Source: Lasiosphaeria ovina (Eukaryota > Ascomycota > Sordariomycetes > Sordariales > Lasiosphaeriaceae). Taken from it: a DNA stretch of 64,000 bases. The stretch is from NCBI GenBank assembly GCA_033439765.1, contig JAULSN010000005.1:1-64000 (forward strand), written 5' to 3'. The translations under genes were made by a program, and so were the position numbers. Below the pieces are notes generated by a model, which was not told the origin of the DNA, did not search any database, and saw only the letters and a program-made list of their open reading frames with translations. The stretch's first letter is position 1. Each line of letters begins with the position of its first letter. Positions 12,242 through 22,649 of the stretch are shown in pieces.

Positions 12242-13147
12242 ATGGTCTCCTTCACCCATCTCGTTGCGCTCCTGCCCCTGCTCGGCGCCACGTCTGTCCT
12301 CGCAATTCCGTCCTCAGCCCGGGGTGAGAACAGCACGTTCCCCGCTGGGCAGAACTCGACTAACCCAGCCGGTTCAGCCAACGAAACAGCAGCGCTCCCC
12401 GGCGGAAAGGGCGGCAAGGGCGGTCCGAAGCCCGTTGAAGCCAGGAATGCGCCTGCCAACGGCACTGCGGTGTTACCGGGCGTCAAGGGCGGCCCGAAAC
12501 CCATTGGTGCAAGAAAGGCCCCGGCCAACGGCACCGTCACGATTCCCTCCGGCAAGGGTGGCCCGAAGCCCATCAATGCGAGGATGGCGCCGGGGGCTAT
12601 TCTTGATGCCCGCAGGGGCAAAGGTAAAGGCAAAGGAAAGGGCAAGGGCGCCGGTGCTGGTGCTGGCGCTGGTGCTGGCGCGGGCGCTGGCGGGGCAGCC
12701 GGAGCCAACGGCACTGTCGGAGCCCCTGGTGACGTAGCAGCGGCAACCCCCGACGACGCCGCGGCAGCTACTCCCGACGCCGCCGCGGCTGCCACTCCTG
12801 ACGACACTGCGGCGGTAGAGAAGCGGCAGGCGTTGGAAATCCCACCCAACAGTCTCTACTTGATTGAGTGGTGGCCGAGCGGGTGTGGCAACGGCAGGGG
12901 CGAGACGCTTACGGGTGGCGAGGAGACGCTTGGCGCCTGCGTCAACACCGAGTCGCTGTGGGACACAGCGCCCACCACCGATTCCGCTGTCCGCTTCCTG
13001 TTTCCCTCCGACGGCCGCACTTATAAGTGGCAGATCTTTGGTACCAACAGCTGCAAGACCCAGATTGCCTCTGGCGAGGGCGGTGGCTGCCACAACGTGC
13101 CGACACTGAGTGGCCAGCATGTCGGCGCTGTTATTGTTTTCACCTGA
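12242..13147 (+). CDS. Secreted repetitive pro-protein with a Kex2 site and a four-cysteine C-terminal domain
   Basis: Single exon, 301 residues. Residues 1-21 are a signal peptide ending in VLA. A pro-region follows: three imperfect 23-24-residue repeats with the core KGGPKP(V/I)xAR near residues 58, 82 and 105, each preceded or followed by Asn-Gly-Thr glycosylation sites; then RGKGKGKGKGK and a poly(Gly-Ala) tract (about 122-150); then AAATPDD repeats (about 163-190). Lys194-Arg195 is a canonical Kex2 cleavage site. The predicted mature C-terminal part (196-301, 106 residues) is not low-complexity and has four cysteines (two SGC/GAC, two NSC/GGC), consistent with two disulfides. The layout resembles processed small secreted proteins and effectors. 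An upstream dibasic site (Arg-Arg near 122) could give a second cut. No named family was recognised. Confidence 0.85.
   Translation: MVSFTHLVALLPLLGATSVLAIPSSARGENSTFPAGQNSTNPAGSANETAALPGGKGGKGGPKPVEARNAPANGTAVLPGVKGGPKPIGARKAPANGTVTIPSGKGGPKPINARMAPGAILDARRGKGKGKGKGKGAGAGAGAGAGAGAGGAAGANGTVGAPGDVAAATPDDAAAATPDAAAAATPDDTAAVEKRQALEIPPNSLYLIEWWPSGCGNGRGETLTGGEETLGACVNTESLWDTAPTTDSAVRFLFPSDGRTYKWQIFGTNSCKTQIASGEGGGCHNVPTLSGQHVGAVIVFT
12414..12578 (+). repeat. Three imperfect coding repeats with KGGPKP core
   Basis: Near-identical segments encoding Lys-Gly-Gly-Pro-Lys-Pro recur at about 12414, 12486 and 12555, spaced about 72 and 69 bp. The spacing stays in frame. The repeats precede the Gly-Lys and Gly-Ala tracts. 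Confidence 0.75.
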
Positions 13148-15257
13148 GCGTGAGGTGAGTGCTTTCTCTGGACTAGACGAGACTGTTTAAAGGTAGCTAA
13201 CCTCTGGAAAGACCACAAGACAATGGTGAAGTGTCCCATGCCATGTGCTCTCCGGGCAAGAAAAACAGAGCTGTACGATGCGGTTTATGAGGAGCTGGCT
13301 AGACCGTGGTGTGGTTAGTGACATATTTCCCGGCAGGACCGGATAGATTGGCACCAAAAAGGGGTTAGACTGCAGCATTGGTTTTGTTTACTTCTGGACT
13401 ATCGTTACTCCCTTCTCAATTCTCCTTACCTAATCAATTTGTATATATCCTTCCGGTCATGTATGGGCATGGGATAATTTGGGTTATTTGTAATCGCCGT
13501 TGAAACTGGGGGTATAATCTTGCTCGTCTATGCTGGTTATGGCGGTCCTGTCATTCTTTAAATACCTTACCAAGGCAGTTAATTTCAACTACAGTCATTA
13601 CCTCTACACAGGTTTGGATTATTCACGCTTTAGTGACTCGGTCAATTTGATACGGGCGTTCTTGCGCGATAAGTACAGGGTAACCCGTCACTATCTATCA
13701 TCATTTTGTAATTAAAAAGGCGGAAATAAACCTTTCACGAACCGAGTTTTCTACATTTTCCCGGAGATACGAATCTTGTCATTTCATTATATTTCATCCG
13801 TGGAAGGTCTTCTCTAGCAGCCTCCCCTGATCGGCCAAGAGTAATCCATGTGGAAACAGGCCATTGAAACATATTGGGAGGAAAGAAAAAAAACACGCGT
13901 CTTGGCATGCGCAGGCCAAGGCAGAAGATAGGAGTGCCGCGCCAAAAGCTCTCCCCGCTTAGCAATAGTAGCACGGATACCAATCCCACGGTCCTCCTTC
14001 GGGCTCGGCTTGAGAGGCGGAATGTTGCAAATTACTACCTAGGCAGGTGACAAGCAAGTGGTTGAGATTCCCGGCTACTGGCTGGCGTGCGTATTATGCA
14101 CGTATTTACGCCGATGGATGGTGTTACAAGAGTACGAGGAAGATGCAAGGCAACGCAAGAATTGCGCTCCTAAATATGCAACCCCGATGCGACACCACGA
14201 CGAGAAATTTAATCTAAATTGGGCTGAAGCCGCATCGTTACAACCTTAAAGGAATGGCTGCTGCCGCCGCCCGGTGTTTGTTTTCTCACTCGCTACCGCT
14301 TTCGCCATAATTGGCATGGCATGGCATGGCAAGGCGTGGCATTGCAACGTTGGCGAAGGCCCACACCCTTTCTGCCCCGATTATCCGTCCCCGCCTTATC
14401 AACCGGTCAAGTTGGCCTGGCCAACGCCCTCGGCTTCACTCCCAACCAAACTGCATGCCTACTCTCCACACTGGTGCTTGGAATTCAGTTATGGTTGGAG
14501 AAATCTACGTGCAACGTGCTCCTGCGTCAACAACATGGCTTCACTACAAACGAGATCGGAGTTGAGTTGTTTTTGGAGCAAGTTTAACAAGTTCGTCGGC
14601 GATTAGCAAGCCGCCGGGAAGAATGCCAAGAAAGGTTTCCGTCTCGGCGTTTTGTTATTTAATGAAACTCTCTGGCAACTATCGAAAAAACGGTGAACTA
14701 ACCCAACACACTTAGTACTTGGCCGACATTTTGTTGTGTGTTGTTTTTCAGTCAGTAGTTGTTATGGCAAATTACGGATACGGGGAAATGAACTCTTGCA
14801 TTATGTATGAAAGAATAGGAGCCTCTCCGAGTCCTTGAAGAATACAAGGAACAAAGCAGCCATGTTATTCAAGCCTCTACTTACCAGTGATGATATCTAG
14901 GTAATTGTGCATAACATTTGTCGTTCGAGTCGATTGTTTATTTTTTTCTCGTTTCCTCTACCTTTTCCCTATAGTATTTTCCGTCATAAAATTTCCATTT
15001 GAACGTCTTGTCAAATCTAGGTTCCAGAAAAGTTAACTTGAATAAGCGACAGGTATAGCTATTGGTTCGACTAGTTACGGATAACTAGGTCGAGGGGATA
15101 AAACGTGCAATTTCACTGGTTATTGGTACTTTTCCAAGGGCAGTTATCGAGCTGTATTTAAAGACTTCTGTGAACGTTGCCACTATCTCCTCCCTTTTCA
15201 GATGAGTTGGGAGCCTTTTTTTCTGTTACAAATCACAAATACAAAAGCAAAAGCAAA
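13148..15257. other. Long AT-richer intergenic region, no supported gene
   Basis: About 2.1 kb between the secreted protein gene (+) and the 3' end of the transcription factor gene (-). Base composition is visibly lower in GC than the flanking genes, especially 13380-13720 and 14640-15240. Open frames are short and without domains. A pentanucleotide repeat is at 14313-14340. Confidence 0.55.
14313..14340. repeat. Short pentanucleotide (GGCAT) repeat
   Basis: Three perfect GGCAT units followed by degenerate copies (GGCAA, GGCGT, GGCAT). A small microsatellite in intergenic DNA. Confidence 0.6.
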
Positions 15258-17003
15258 CTAAGGCGCAATGGCGCCACGCAACAGCCGCTTAGCCTTCTTC
15301 ATGTCACGGCGTAGCGACCGGATGCCGCCCTTGCCGTTCTCGGCCCGGCCGACGTCCTCCTTGCGGATGACGGCCTCGGCAAGCTCGAGGAAGCGATCGC
15401 TGGTCCTAAACAGCCCGCCGTCAATGCCGTCCATGCGGGTGCCGATGCGCAGCTCCCTCGGCAGACCGAGAAGCATCTCGATGCGCTCCAGCATGTTGGT
15501 CACCAGGTGGATCACCATGGTGGACTGCAGATTACCAGACTCTGTTTTGCGTGTCGGTAACTGATGCAGTCATGGATGGACAGAATGTGGCCATGTTCAC
15601 TTACGTAGAGGAAAGTTGTCAAACCCGCACAACCCAGGGAGCGGCAGGATGGTGCGGTCATTGCTCTGCGAAATCATTTGAAAATACTGCCGGATGTGCG
15701 TAAAGAGGGCCACATGGAGTCTCAGGATGTGAACGTAGCAGACGAGAATGAGAAGCAGAGTCGAGGTGTCTGGTTGGTCTGCGGCTGGCGAGGTCGCGAT
15801 GCTCTCAGGCGTCGATGCGAGAGACGACAGCGAGGTGGCGTTGCTGCTGCCGCTGTCTTCGAGAGGGTCCGTCGAGGCCGAGGACATGGAAGGGTTTGCC
15901 GAGGCACCTTGCGGAAGCGGAACATGGCCACCGAAGCCGCCAAGGGAGGACAGTATGTTAAAGTCGGACGACGATGCCAGGGAGGGGGTGTCGGCGATGG
16001 AGCTCAAGATGTTGAGATACTGGCGGGTCGTGTCCAGTATGTCCTCGAGCGGTGTCGTGAGGTCTCCCGAGGGGTTGGGGCAGGTGCAGTCTGGGACGAT
16101 GATGCTCTTTAGACTCACAAGGGGCGACCCTCGCACCATGCGCTTTACCTGGGTGGCCAAGTCGAGGTTGATTCTGGAGAGCTCTTGGACGTGCCGGGCT
16201 GACTCGTTGGCGGCGCCGGCGTCGTGCAGGATTCCAAGGTCCAGCGAGGCGAAACGGCCAAGAGGGTGAGTTCCGAGGATATCTTCGCGATAGGGCATCC
16301 ACGGCATGGCATTGGTGGACGGGCCTTGGGACTGGGTATGGTGCGGATCAGAAGAGGACGGGGACGTGCCGGCGGGGTTATCGCCAGATAGCATATGCTC
16401 AAAGCCCAAGATATCACTATTCCAGTTTGGGAAAGGAAAAGCGGCGGCGGCGGCGGCGGCCATGGGGGCGACGTTGGCGACAGGCGGCTGCAGTGGGGGC
16501 GGCCAGTCAGACGACTTGGCGGAGACGGCAGAGCCGCTAGCGGACGGAGTCCGGCTTTGATGGTAGTCGGATTGGGGTTGGACCTGCTGGCGCGGGTGTT
16601 GCTGCTGGTGGGAGATCTCCTGGAGCGGCAGCTGCTGGTGGCGATCCGTGTGTGGTGCGTTCGCCGACAGCGTGTCGCCTTCGTTGTGCCGGCGACGGCG
16701 TTTGTGGGACGACCGCGAGACGGGGCTAGTGTCAACCTGACCGGGAACTAGACCTGCATCGTCTTCGGGCTGCTGAGAGCCCCGGCCCCGGCCCCGGCCG
16801 TGGCCCTGGCCCTGGATGGAGTAGTTGCGCATGTGGTAGATGGGGCTAGTCACGCATTGGGGGGCATCGGCCTTCGCACAGCGGTCACAGCGGCCTTCGG
16901 GGTCTGCGCCTTCGCGGAGACATCGGAGCTTCTGCCCGCGGCAGCGGTCGCACGCAGACCGTCGCGACGACACGCCCGGTGTCAGGGGCTGTTGTCCTCG
17001 CAT
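15258..17003 (-). CDS. Zn2Cys6 (fungal C6) transcription factor
   Basis: Two exons, 17003-15605 and 15541-15258, with a 63-bp intron, give 560 residues. The binuclear zinc cluster is near the N-terminus (about residues 17-52) with spacing C-x2-C-x6-C-x10-C-x2-C-x7-C, followed by a Gly-Arg basic stretch. The middle is low-complexity, rich in Gln, Ser, Pro and Ala. The acceptor at 15542 was chosen because it restores frame and yields QSGNLQSTMVIHL, which leads into the amphipathic C-terminal helices often seen in regulators of secondary-metabolite loci. It would act in the nucleus. It is transcribed away from a broken P450 gene (17705) and an exporter (19551), so it may once have regulated them; that is inference. 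Confidence 0.85.
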
Positions 17004-17704
17004 TCTGTACCTATTTTGTCGTCTTCGTGGGCTTGCAGTCTGCTATTGGTGTTGAACGCAGCGCGCGAGGTCTTTGATGGGTTAAAGTCGGTACAGAGTG
17101 GGTGGGGAATAATTGTGCATGCAGCATCGACGGATAAGGTAGCCCAGGGGGGACACTGTAGTCGGGCTAGCGACGCACTCCAAGCTAGTGACCCTCTACC
17201 AGCCCATGGATATACCTTGGGGTGAGAGAGGCGGGGGCAGGAACGGCGGGGAACGGCGGGGGTTGCTGGGCACACACGCCGATGGAATCCGAGATTATCA
17301 GTTGCAGTCCCAGCGGGGACCACTAGAAGTTAGCCTAGGCGCATGGTTAAGGATGGACTTGGCACAAGACCACCTAGTGTCCACCTAGGTAATAGAAAAA
17401 TATAATTGTCAATTAATTCATTGGGCTTACCGGGGACATTTGCTCTCTAATTATGGAGCTACGGCTCGCCTGCCACGGGTCGCACTCGACCCGGGAGGGC
17501 AACCTGATGCAACCCTGTGGCTCCGAGGAAGCGGTTCCGTCCCGCAATGTATCAGGCCTGGCCCTCCAGCTGAGGCAGGCAGCTATATCAATTAAGGCTG
17601 CCCAGAAGCTCACAGGATTTAAACCATGGAGCGAAGGAGGAAAGGGAAGGGAAAGCAAAGCCGAGACATAATTATACCGTTAAGACCGGTGAGACCCCCC
17701 GCGC
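17004..17704. other. Intergenic region between the C6 regulator and the P450 remnant
   Basis: It holds the promoter of the regulator. I looked for the missing N-terminal half of the P450 and found no matching frame. A GGGGAACGGCGG direct repeat occurs near 17240-17262. Confidence 0.5.
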
Positions 17705-18560
17705 TTTGACACCGGTGGCCGAACCGCTGCGAGTGCTTCGGCTGATCCCGGCGGTGCTGAGGCCAACGCGGCCGAGGTCAAGGCGCGCATCGACAAGCGC
17801 GGCAAAACTAAGCACCGTGACTTCATGATTGGACCAGAGGATCCGCCACCGGCGACCAAGAAGAAGTTCGTGCATGTCGAGTAGGTGGCGTTCCAGATGT
17901 TCATCGCCGGCTTCGACCCCGTGCAGATGACCCTCTACGCCGTGCTCTTCTTTGCCCTCAAGCATCCCAAGACGCATGTCATCCTGACCAAAGAGATTCG
18001 CGACGCCTTCGCCACCTACGACGACATGACCCCGGAAGCTCTCGCCCACCTCAAGTACCTGCACGCCTTCATCTACGAGACTCTGCGCGTTCACCTGACC
18101 ACACCCACCGGCATGCCTCGCATTTATCCGGGAGCTACTGTCGACGGCGTCTACGTGCCCAAGGGTGTAAGCACGGTTGTCTCCCTCTTGGCTTCATCAG
18201 CGCGTACTGACCCAACTAAAGACACAGGTCGTCGTGCAGCTAAGCAACTTTACAGCGATGTGCCACGAACGCTACTTTGCTGACCCACTTGACTTCCGCC
18301 CAGAGCGCTGGCTGCCGCCAGACCACGCACTATATGACAAGCGATACGCGAGTGACAGCCTCAAGGCATTCTTCCCCTTCAGCTTGGGCCCGCGCCAGTG
18401 TTCCGAGCAGGCCATCGCGTGGTCGCAGACGCGCATGTTTCTGGGCAAGGTGCTGTGGACGTTTGATCTCGAGGGCGTGCGGGCACGAGTTTTCGTTTTG
18501 ATCGGGATTTCTCCGTGCATATACTGTAGAATAGACCCGAATTGTGGGTAAGGTTTCTTC
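17705..18560 (+). pseudogene. Cytochrome P450 pseudogene (C-terminal half only)
   Basis: A frame from about 17705 encodes the C-terminal part of a fungal P450, CYP65-like in its I-helix and K-helix wording. Recognisable landmarks are the I-helix (MFIAGFDPVQ, about 17900), the K-helix ExxR (YETLR, about 18075), the PERW motif (FRPERW, about 18295) and the heme loop (FSLGPRQC, about 18383-18406). A GT-AG intron at 18167-18227 is intact. The damage is clear. The first roughly 250 residues are missing. A TAG at 17881-17883 falls where the family has Gln in the I-helix. The heme loop lacks the usual Gly two residues after the Cys. A frameshift near 18500 puts the last residues out of frame. A sequencing error could explain one lesion but not all. 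Confidence 0.85.
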
Positions 18561-19550
18561 CTCGCCGTTGATTAGTATTTGCAGAGTGTGTGAAGGGCCG
18601 TCGGGAAACACAATATAGCCTTGGCTAGATAGTCGTCTCTTTCTGTACTGCGAACCACAGCCTTGCCAGGACGTTGGAACTTCAAAACGTACCCGAGGTT
18701 TTTAACTACTATACACAGACTGGAGAGAGCAAAAGCAAATTACTAGTCGGTTGGTTATACCAGGTCTAGGCACGAATACAACCCTTAACTGATGTGGAGC
18801 CAACGAGCCAGACTCGCTACGACATGCAAAATAAGCCAGACACCTACAGACTTTTCTTAGTTGCAAGCCTTATTGAGTGTACAGAAACGGTATTAAACAA
18901 AGCCAGTTGTAATTTTTTAGCGATTCGCATGTCTCGTACCAAAATATCATGGATATAACATCACATCAACGTCCATGGTTGAAGAATGCGAAGTTCGCGG
19001 GATTGGCTTGCATCCCCCGTGCTTTTGCTTACCAATGTATGTATCCCTCCCCTTCTGGCTGGTCAGAGCATGTTGCACTCCCGAGATCCCATGGGTTGGG
19101 GTTCCGGAGCCGTTGAGGCGGATGACTTCGGCCCCTAAGCAGCAAAACAAGTCCGAATCCGAACACAGCACTATTCCCAAAAGGGAAAAACCACGCCGAA
19201 TTACACGGCCCCTGAACCACTACCGGCGTCCGCGGATTGCACATGCAAACAAGCCACTCCATTCAAGCCTCCCATAAAAAGAAAGAGCTTCAAAACATGC
19301 AACGAGACGCACGACTATTTCCTCGCTGTAGACGGTTTTCCACAGAAGGAAGATATCTCTTCTATACAATTCTTTGGAGCCGCCCTTGGGTTGAGTCTGA
19401 GCCTGGCGATAAACATTGACCTTTGGCGTCCTCGGGTGCACTAAATAACTTACATAAGAACCTCGCCGACACCCGAAAGGTATTTTAAACCTCTTGCCAT
19501 CCTCCAGAGTCGAGCACCATACGCATACATATCACCGCAAGCGACCTGCC
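18561..19550. other. Intergenic region upstream of the MFS exporter
   Basis: AT-richer from 18600 to 18960. It contains the exporter promoter. No gene was seen. Confidence 0.5.
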
Positions 19551-21378
19551 ATGGCTTCCGACGCGCTCGTCGACGGCCGCAAGCCAACTGGCGGCCCTGG
19601 CGAGACGGTGGATAAGTGGTCGTCGTCGGCCGAAGGCGTTCCTGCTGCCACCGCCGCCGCCACCGACGCGGAAAAGCCCGAGGAGGAGGAAGACTTTGAG
19701 CGCGGCTTCCGTTTCTGGACCATCATCATCGGCCTAGGCATCACCACACTACTGGCCTCGCTCGAGCACACGGTCGTCACGACGGCGGGGCCCTACATCC
19801 TGCAGGACTTGGAGCTGAGGGAGAACTTTATCTGGATTTCCAATGCCTTTTTTATTTGCAGGTGTGTCTCCTCCTAATCGGACCCCCGTGTTTCTCTCAA
19901 TCGCCATTATCTTCAGGGAACAACCAAGCTAACTTGGCTGCCCTGACAGCACCGCCTTCACGCCCCTCTTTGGTCAGCTCTGCAACATCTTCGGCCGGCG
20001 CTGGGTGTTCCTCACCATCGTTTCCATCTTCACGTTTGGCAGCGGCATCTGCGGCGGCGCGACGACGGGCGGCATGTTGATCGCCGGGCGGGCGGTGCAG
20101 GGCGTTGGGTCCGGGGGTATCGTGCTGACGGTAAACATCTTGGTCTCGGACCTCTGCCCGCTGCGCAAGCGCGGCCAGTACATGGCTGTGATCCTGGCCA
20201 TCTTTGGAATTGGCATGGCTATCGGCCCCTTTGTCGGCGGAGCCATCGCCGAGCACTCGACGTGGCGCTGGGTTTTTTATATCAACCTACCCATCGGCGG
20301 TGTGTCGCTCGTCACCATGTTCTTGTTCCTGCGCGTCTCGTACCACGACGGCCGGTCCCTGGGCGAGAAGCTGCGGCGCATTGATCTCATTGGCAATCTT
20401 ATTCTCATGGCCGGCACTGTGGCCATCCTGTACTCGCTCACGTACGCCGGTACCATCTACGCGTGGGACTCGTGGCACACGCTGGTGCCGCTGCTGCTGG
20501 GGTTCCTGGGATTGGGCCTGTTCGTGGCGTTCGACGCAAGCGGCATCGCGCCTGAGCCCGTCATGCCGGTGCGCCTTTTTGCCAACCGCACGTCTATTAT
20601 CGTACTCATCAACACATTCCTCAACTCGGTCGTTTACTTTTGGTGCCTATACTTCCTACCCGTCTACTTTCAGTCGGTGGCCCTGTACTCGCCCGAGCGC
20701 GCGGGCTATTCACTTCTCCCTCAAGCCGTTGCGGGCATCCCGGGGGCCATGATCGCGGCCATCTCGCTGTCGCGCTGGGGCAAGTTCAAGCCGATCCACC
20801 TGAGCGGCTTCGCTCTGACTACACTGGGCCTGGGCCTGCTATCATTGCAGGACGCCGACACGTCCATACCCGAGTGGGCCGTATTTCAGATTGTAATCGC
20901 GCTGGGCATCGGCATAGTCATCGACACGCTGTTGCCGGCCTTCCAGGCGCCCGTGTCCGAAGCCGACCAGGCGGCCGCCACTTCTACTTGGGGCTTTATC
21001 CGCGCCTTCGGTGCCATCTGGGGCGTCGCCATCCCCGCCGTCATCTTCAACAACCGCATCGACGAGGCCCTGGATTCCGTGTCCGACTCCAGTGCCCGCG
21101 CCCTCCTGGGTGGTGGCGGCGCCTTCCAGCAGGCCTCTGCCACGTTCGTCGAGCAATTTCCGCCCAACGTGCAGACAGAGATCCGCTCCCTGTATGCGAA
21201 TGCCCTGCACCGCGTCTTCTGGATTGGCGCTATATTTGCCGGGGTCGCCGCTGCCCTTGTCCTCATCGAGCGCGAGGTCCCGCTCAGGAAGCAGCTCGAG
21301 ACGGAGTACGGGCTGAAGAAGGATGTCGGCGAGGGTACGCAGTCCGACGCCGAGAAAGGCATCAACTCGGGCCACTGA
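19551..21378 (+). CDS. MFS exporter of the drug:H+ antiporter type (DHA2-like, 14 membrane segments)
   Basis: Exons 19551-19861 and 19950-21378 (88-bp intron) give 579 residues. A soluble acidic N-terminus (about 1-55) precedes the first membrane helix. The splice gives FFICSTAFTPLFGQL, followed by the MFS motif A-like GRRWVF loop (about 115) and the motif C signature GPFVGG with EHSTWRWVFYIN (about 200), both characteristic of proton-coupled efflux pumps. The number of hydrophobic stretches fits 14 helices. The C-terminal tail is charged and cytoplasmic. Such proteins export drugs or secondary metabolites at the plasma membrane; AflT-like pumps are the usual comparison. It sits downstream of a P450 remnant and a C6 regulator, so it may be the surviving pump of a lost pathway. 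Confidence 0.88.
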
Positions 21379-22649
21379 ATTTGTTCATCGGGTGTTGGCG
21401 CCGACGAGGAACCAGTCTTACTGAGCTTGGAGACTGAATCAGGGGATATAGATCAATCGGTCGAGAACATTTCCTCCGCAACGTGCCTACCTTAATTCCT
21501 TAGCCTGGGCACCTAATTTTATCCTGACACTCTACTCTTTACGTAATTATTATCAACTGGGCTGTCTGCCATAATCTCATTTCGTTAGTTACCTAAGGAA
21601 GGCAAGAACAATTACTGTCTCGTCAAAACTTTACTTATTCAGTCTGATCACATGTATCAACATCAGTTGTAATAAGAACACTGCTTCGGACTCCCACAGC
21701 GGGAGCACATACTCCCTGATAATTCCTAGTTGCATGTAGATAGATCTTCGGTGTTCGCCACATTGCCGGCTTGGCGCATGTGCATGCCGATTCCTACCCG
21801 AATTATTCGGAGTCAGCTTGCCAGTTTTGGCGTCTCGGTTTGTGCACCCTTGAGCTTTCCAGGGATTTGTTCCCAGCTGAGCCCACAGTACGTATCCTAT
21901 TATTCTTACCCCCGCTCAATTACTACCTCGGTGATTCCGCCGCAGACTCAGTGCTAGTATTGTTTGTTGACATTGTTCATGCTTCATTGATTATTAGTCG
22001 TTGCGATACCTTCAATCTCAGCCGACCCTAACATGCTCCCTGTGCTCCAAAAGGCACTGGTGCAGGATGTCGAAGGCAAGCCCCGGCGCTGACAACGGCC
22101 GGCGTGGCGCTGTGTGGGGACGGCGGACTCCCGCTGGCCGAGGGAGGCCAGACAAGCCTGGGATATCTACCGATCTAGAGCCGCATCCACCTGTGCTCGT
22201 GTACGGGCTAGCAAGGCGATGGGTACCATGGCGCTGGTACGCTTCGGCGGTCGCCTGACGGGCCTCGAGCTGTACCCAGAGGGCACGCGCATCCGGCGCA
22301 ACATCGAAGTCCAGTTCCCGCTCGCGCTTGAAGTGTTTGGCAAGCCACTCAAGCTGTCTAATGGCTAAGAGAGGCCTGGGAGTGCCAACAAGCGCGCCTC
22401 TGCCGTGCGGCATTTCGATCGGTTCCAGCGCCTGCTGAGGATGGAAAATTGCGCGCACATCCTGTCAAGGTGTTGCCACCCGGCTTCGAGTTGGTTTTGA
22501 GGGACTGAAAGCTTTGAAATCGGGAGCTGTGTCTGGATACAAACTCGTTGTTCCGTTGGAGTGAAGGGATTTATTAGAACCGAAAGGTCAAAGGCTGTTC
22601 GAGGTAGTAATTGGGTCTTTCAGCTACCTTTCAAATTTCTCGCGCGGAA
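21379..22649. other. Intergenic region with an unassigned coding-like patch
   Basis: Mostly AT-rich. GC rises around 22060-22450, where an 84-residue plus-strand frame (22114-22368) and a 146-residue minus-strand frame overlap. Neither shows a domain I recognise, and neither has convincing splice partners. It may be a decayed gene fragment. Confidence 0.35.

Noticed and set aside
12414..12830. Fungal RiPP (dikaritin-type) precursor
   Set aside because: Repeats are not each bounded by Kex2 sites and there is no UstY-like DUF3328 gene or tyrosinase nearby.
12473..13120. 215-residue minus-strand frame and a similar one at 12199-12849
   Set aside because: Both are antisense to the repetitive secreted protein; composition is the mirror of the Gly-Ala repeats.
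16145..16735. 196-residue minus-strand frame in another register
   Set aside because: Shadow of the C6 regulator coding exon.
17453..17671. Plus-strand frame as the missing P450 N-terminus
   Set aside because: It shows none of the expected P450 membrane anchor or helix patterns and is not in a splice-compatible position.
20640..21437. 265-residue plus-strand frame
   Set aside because: Shifted frame within the MFS exporter; Arg/Pro-rich shadow without a domain.
22018..22458. 146-residue minus-strand frame
   Set aside because: No recognisable domain; overlapped by a plus-strand frame of equal quality. Left as unassigned.
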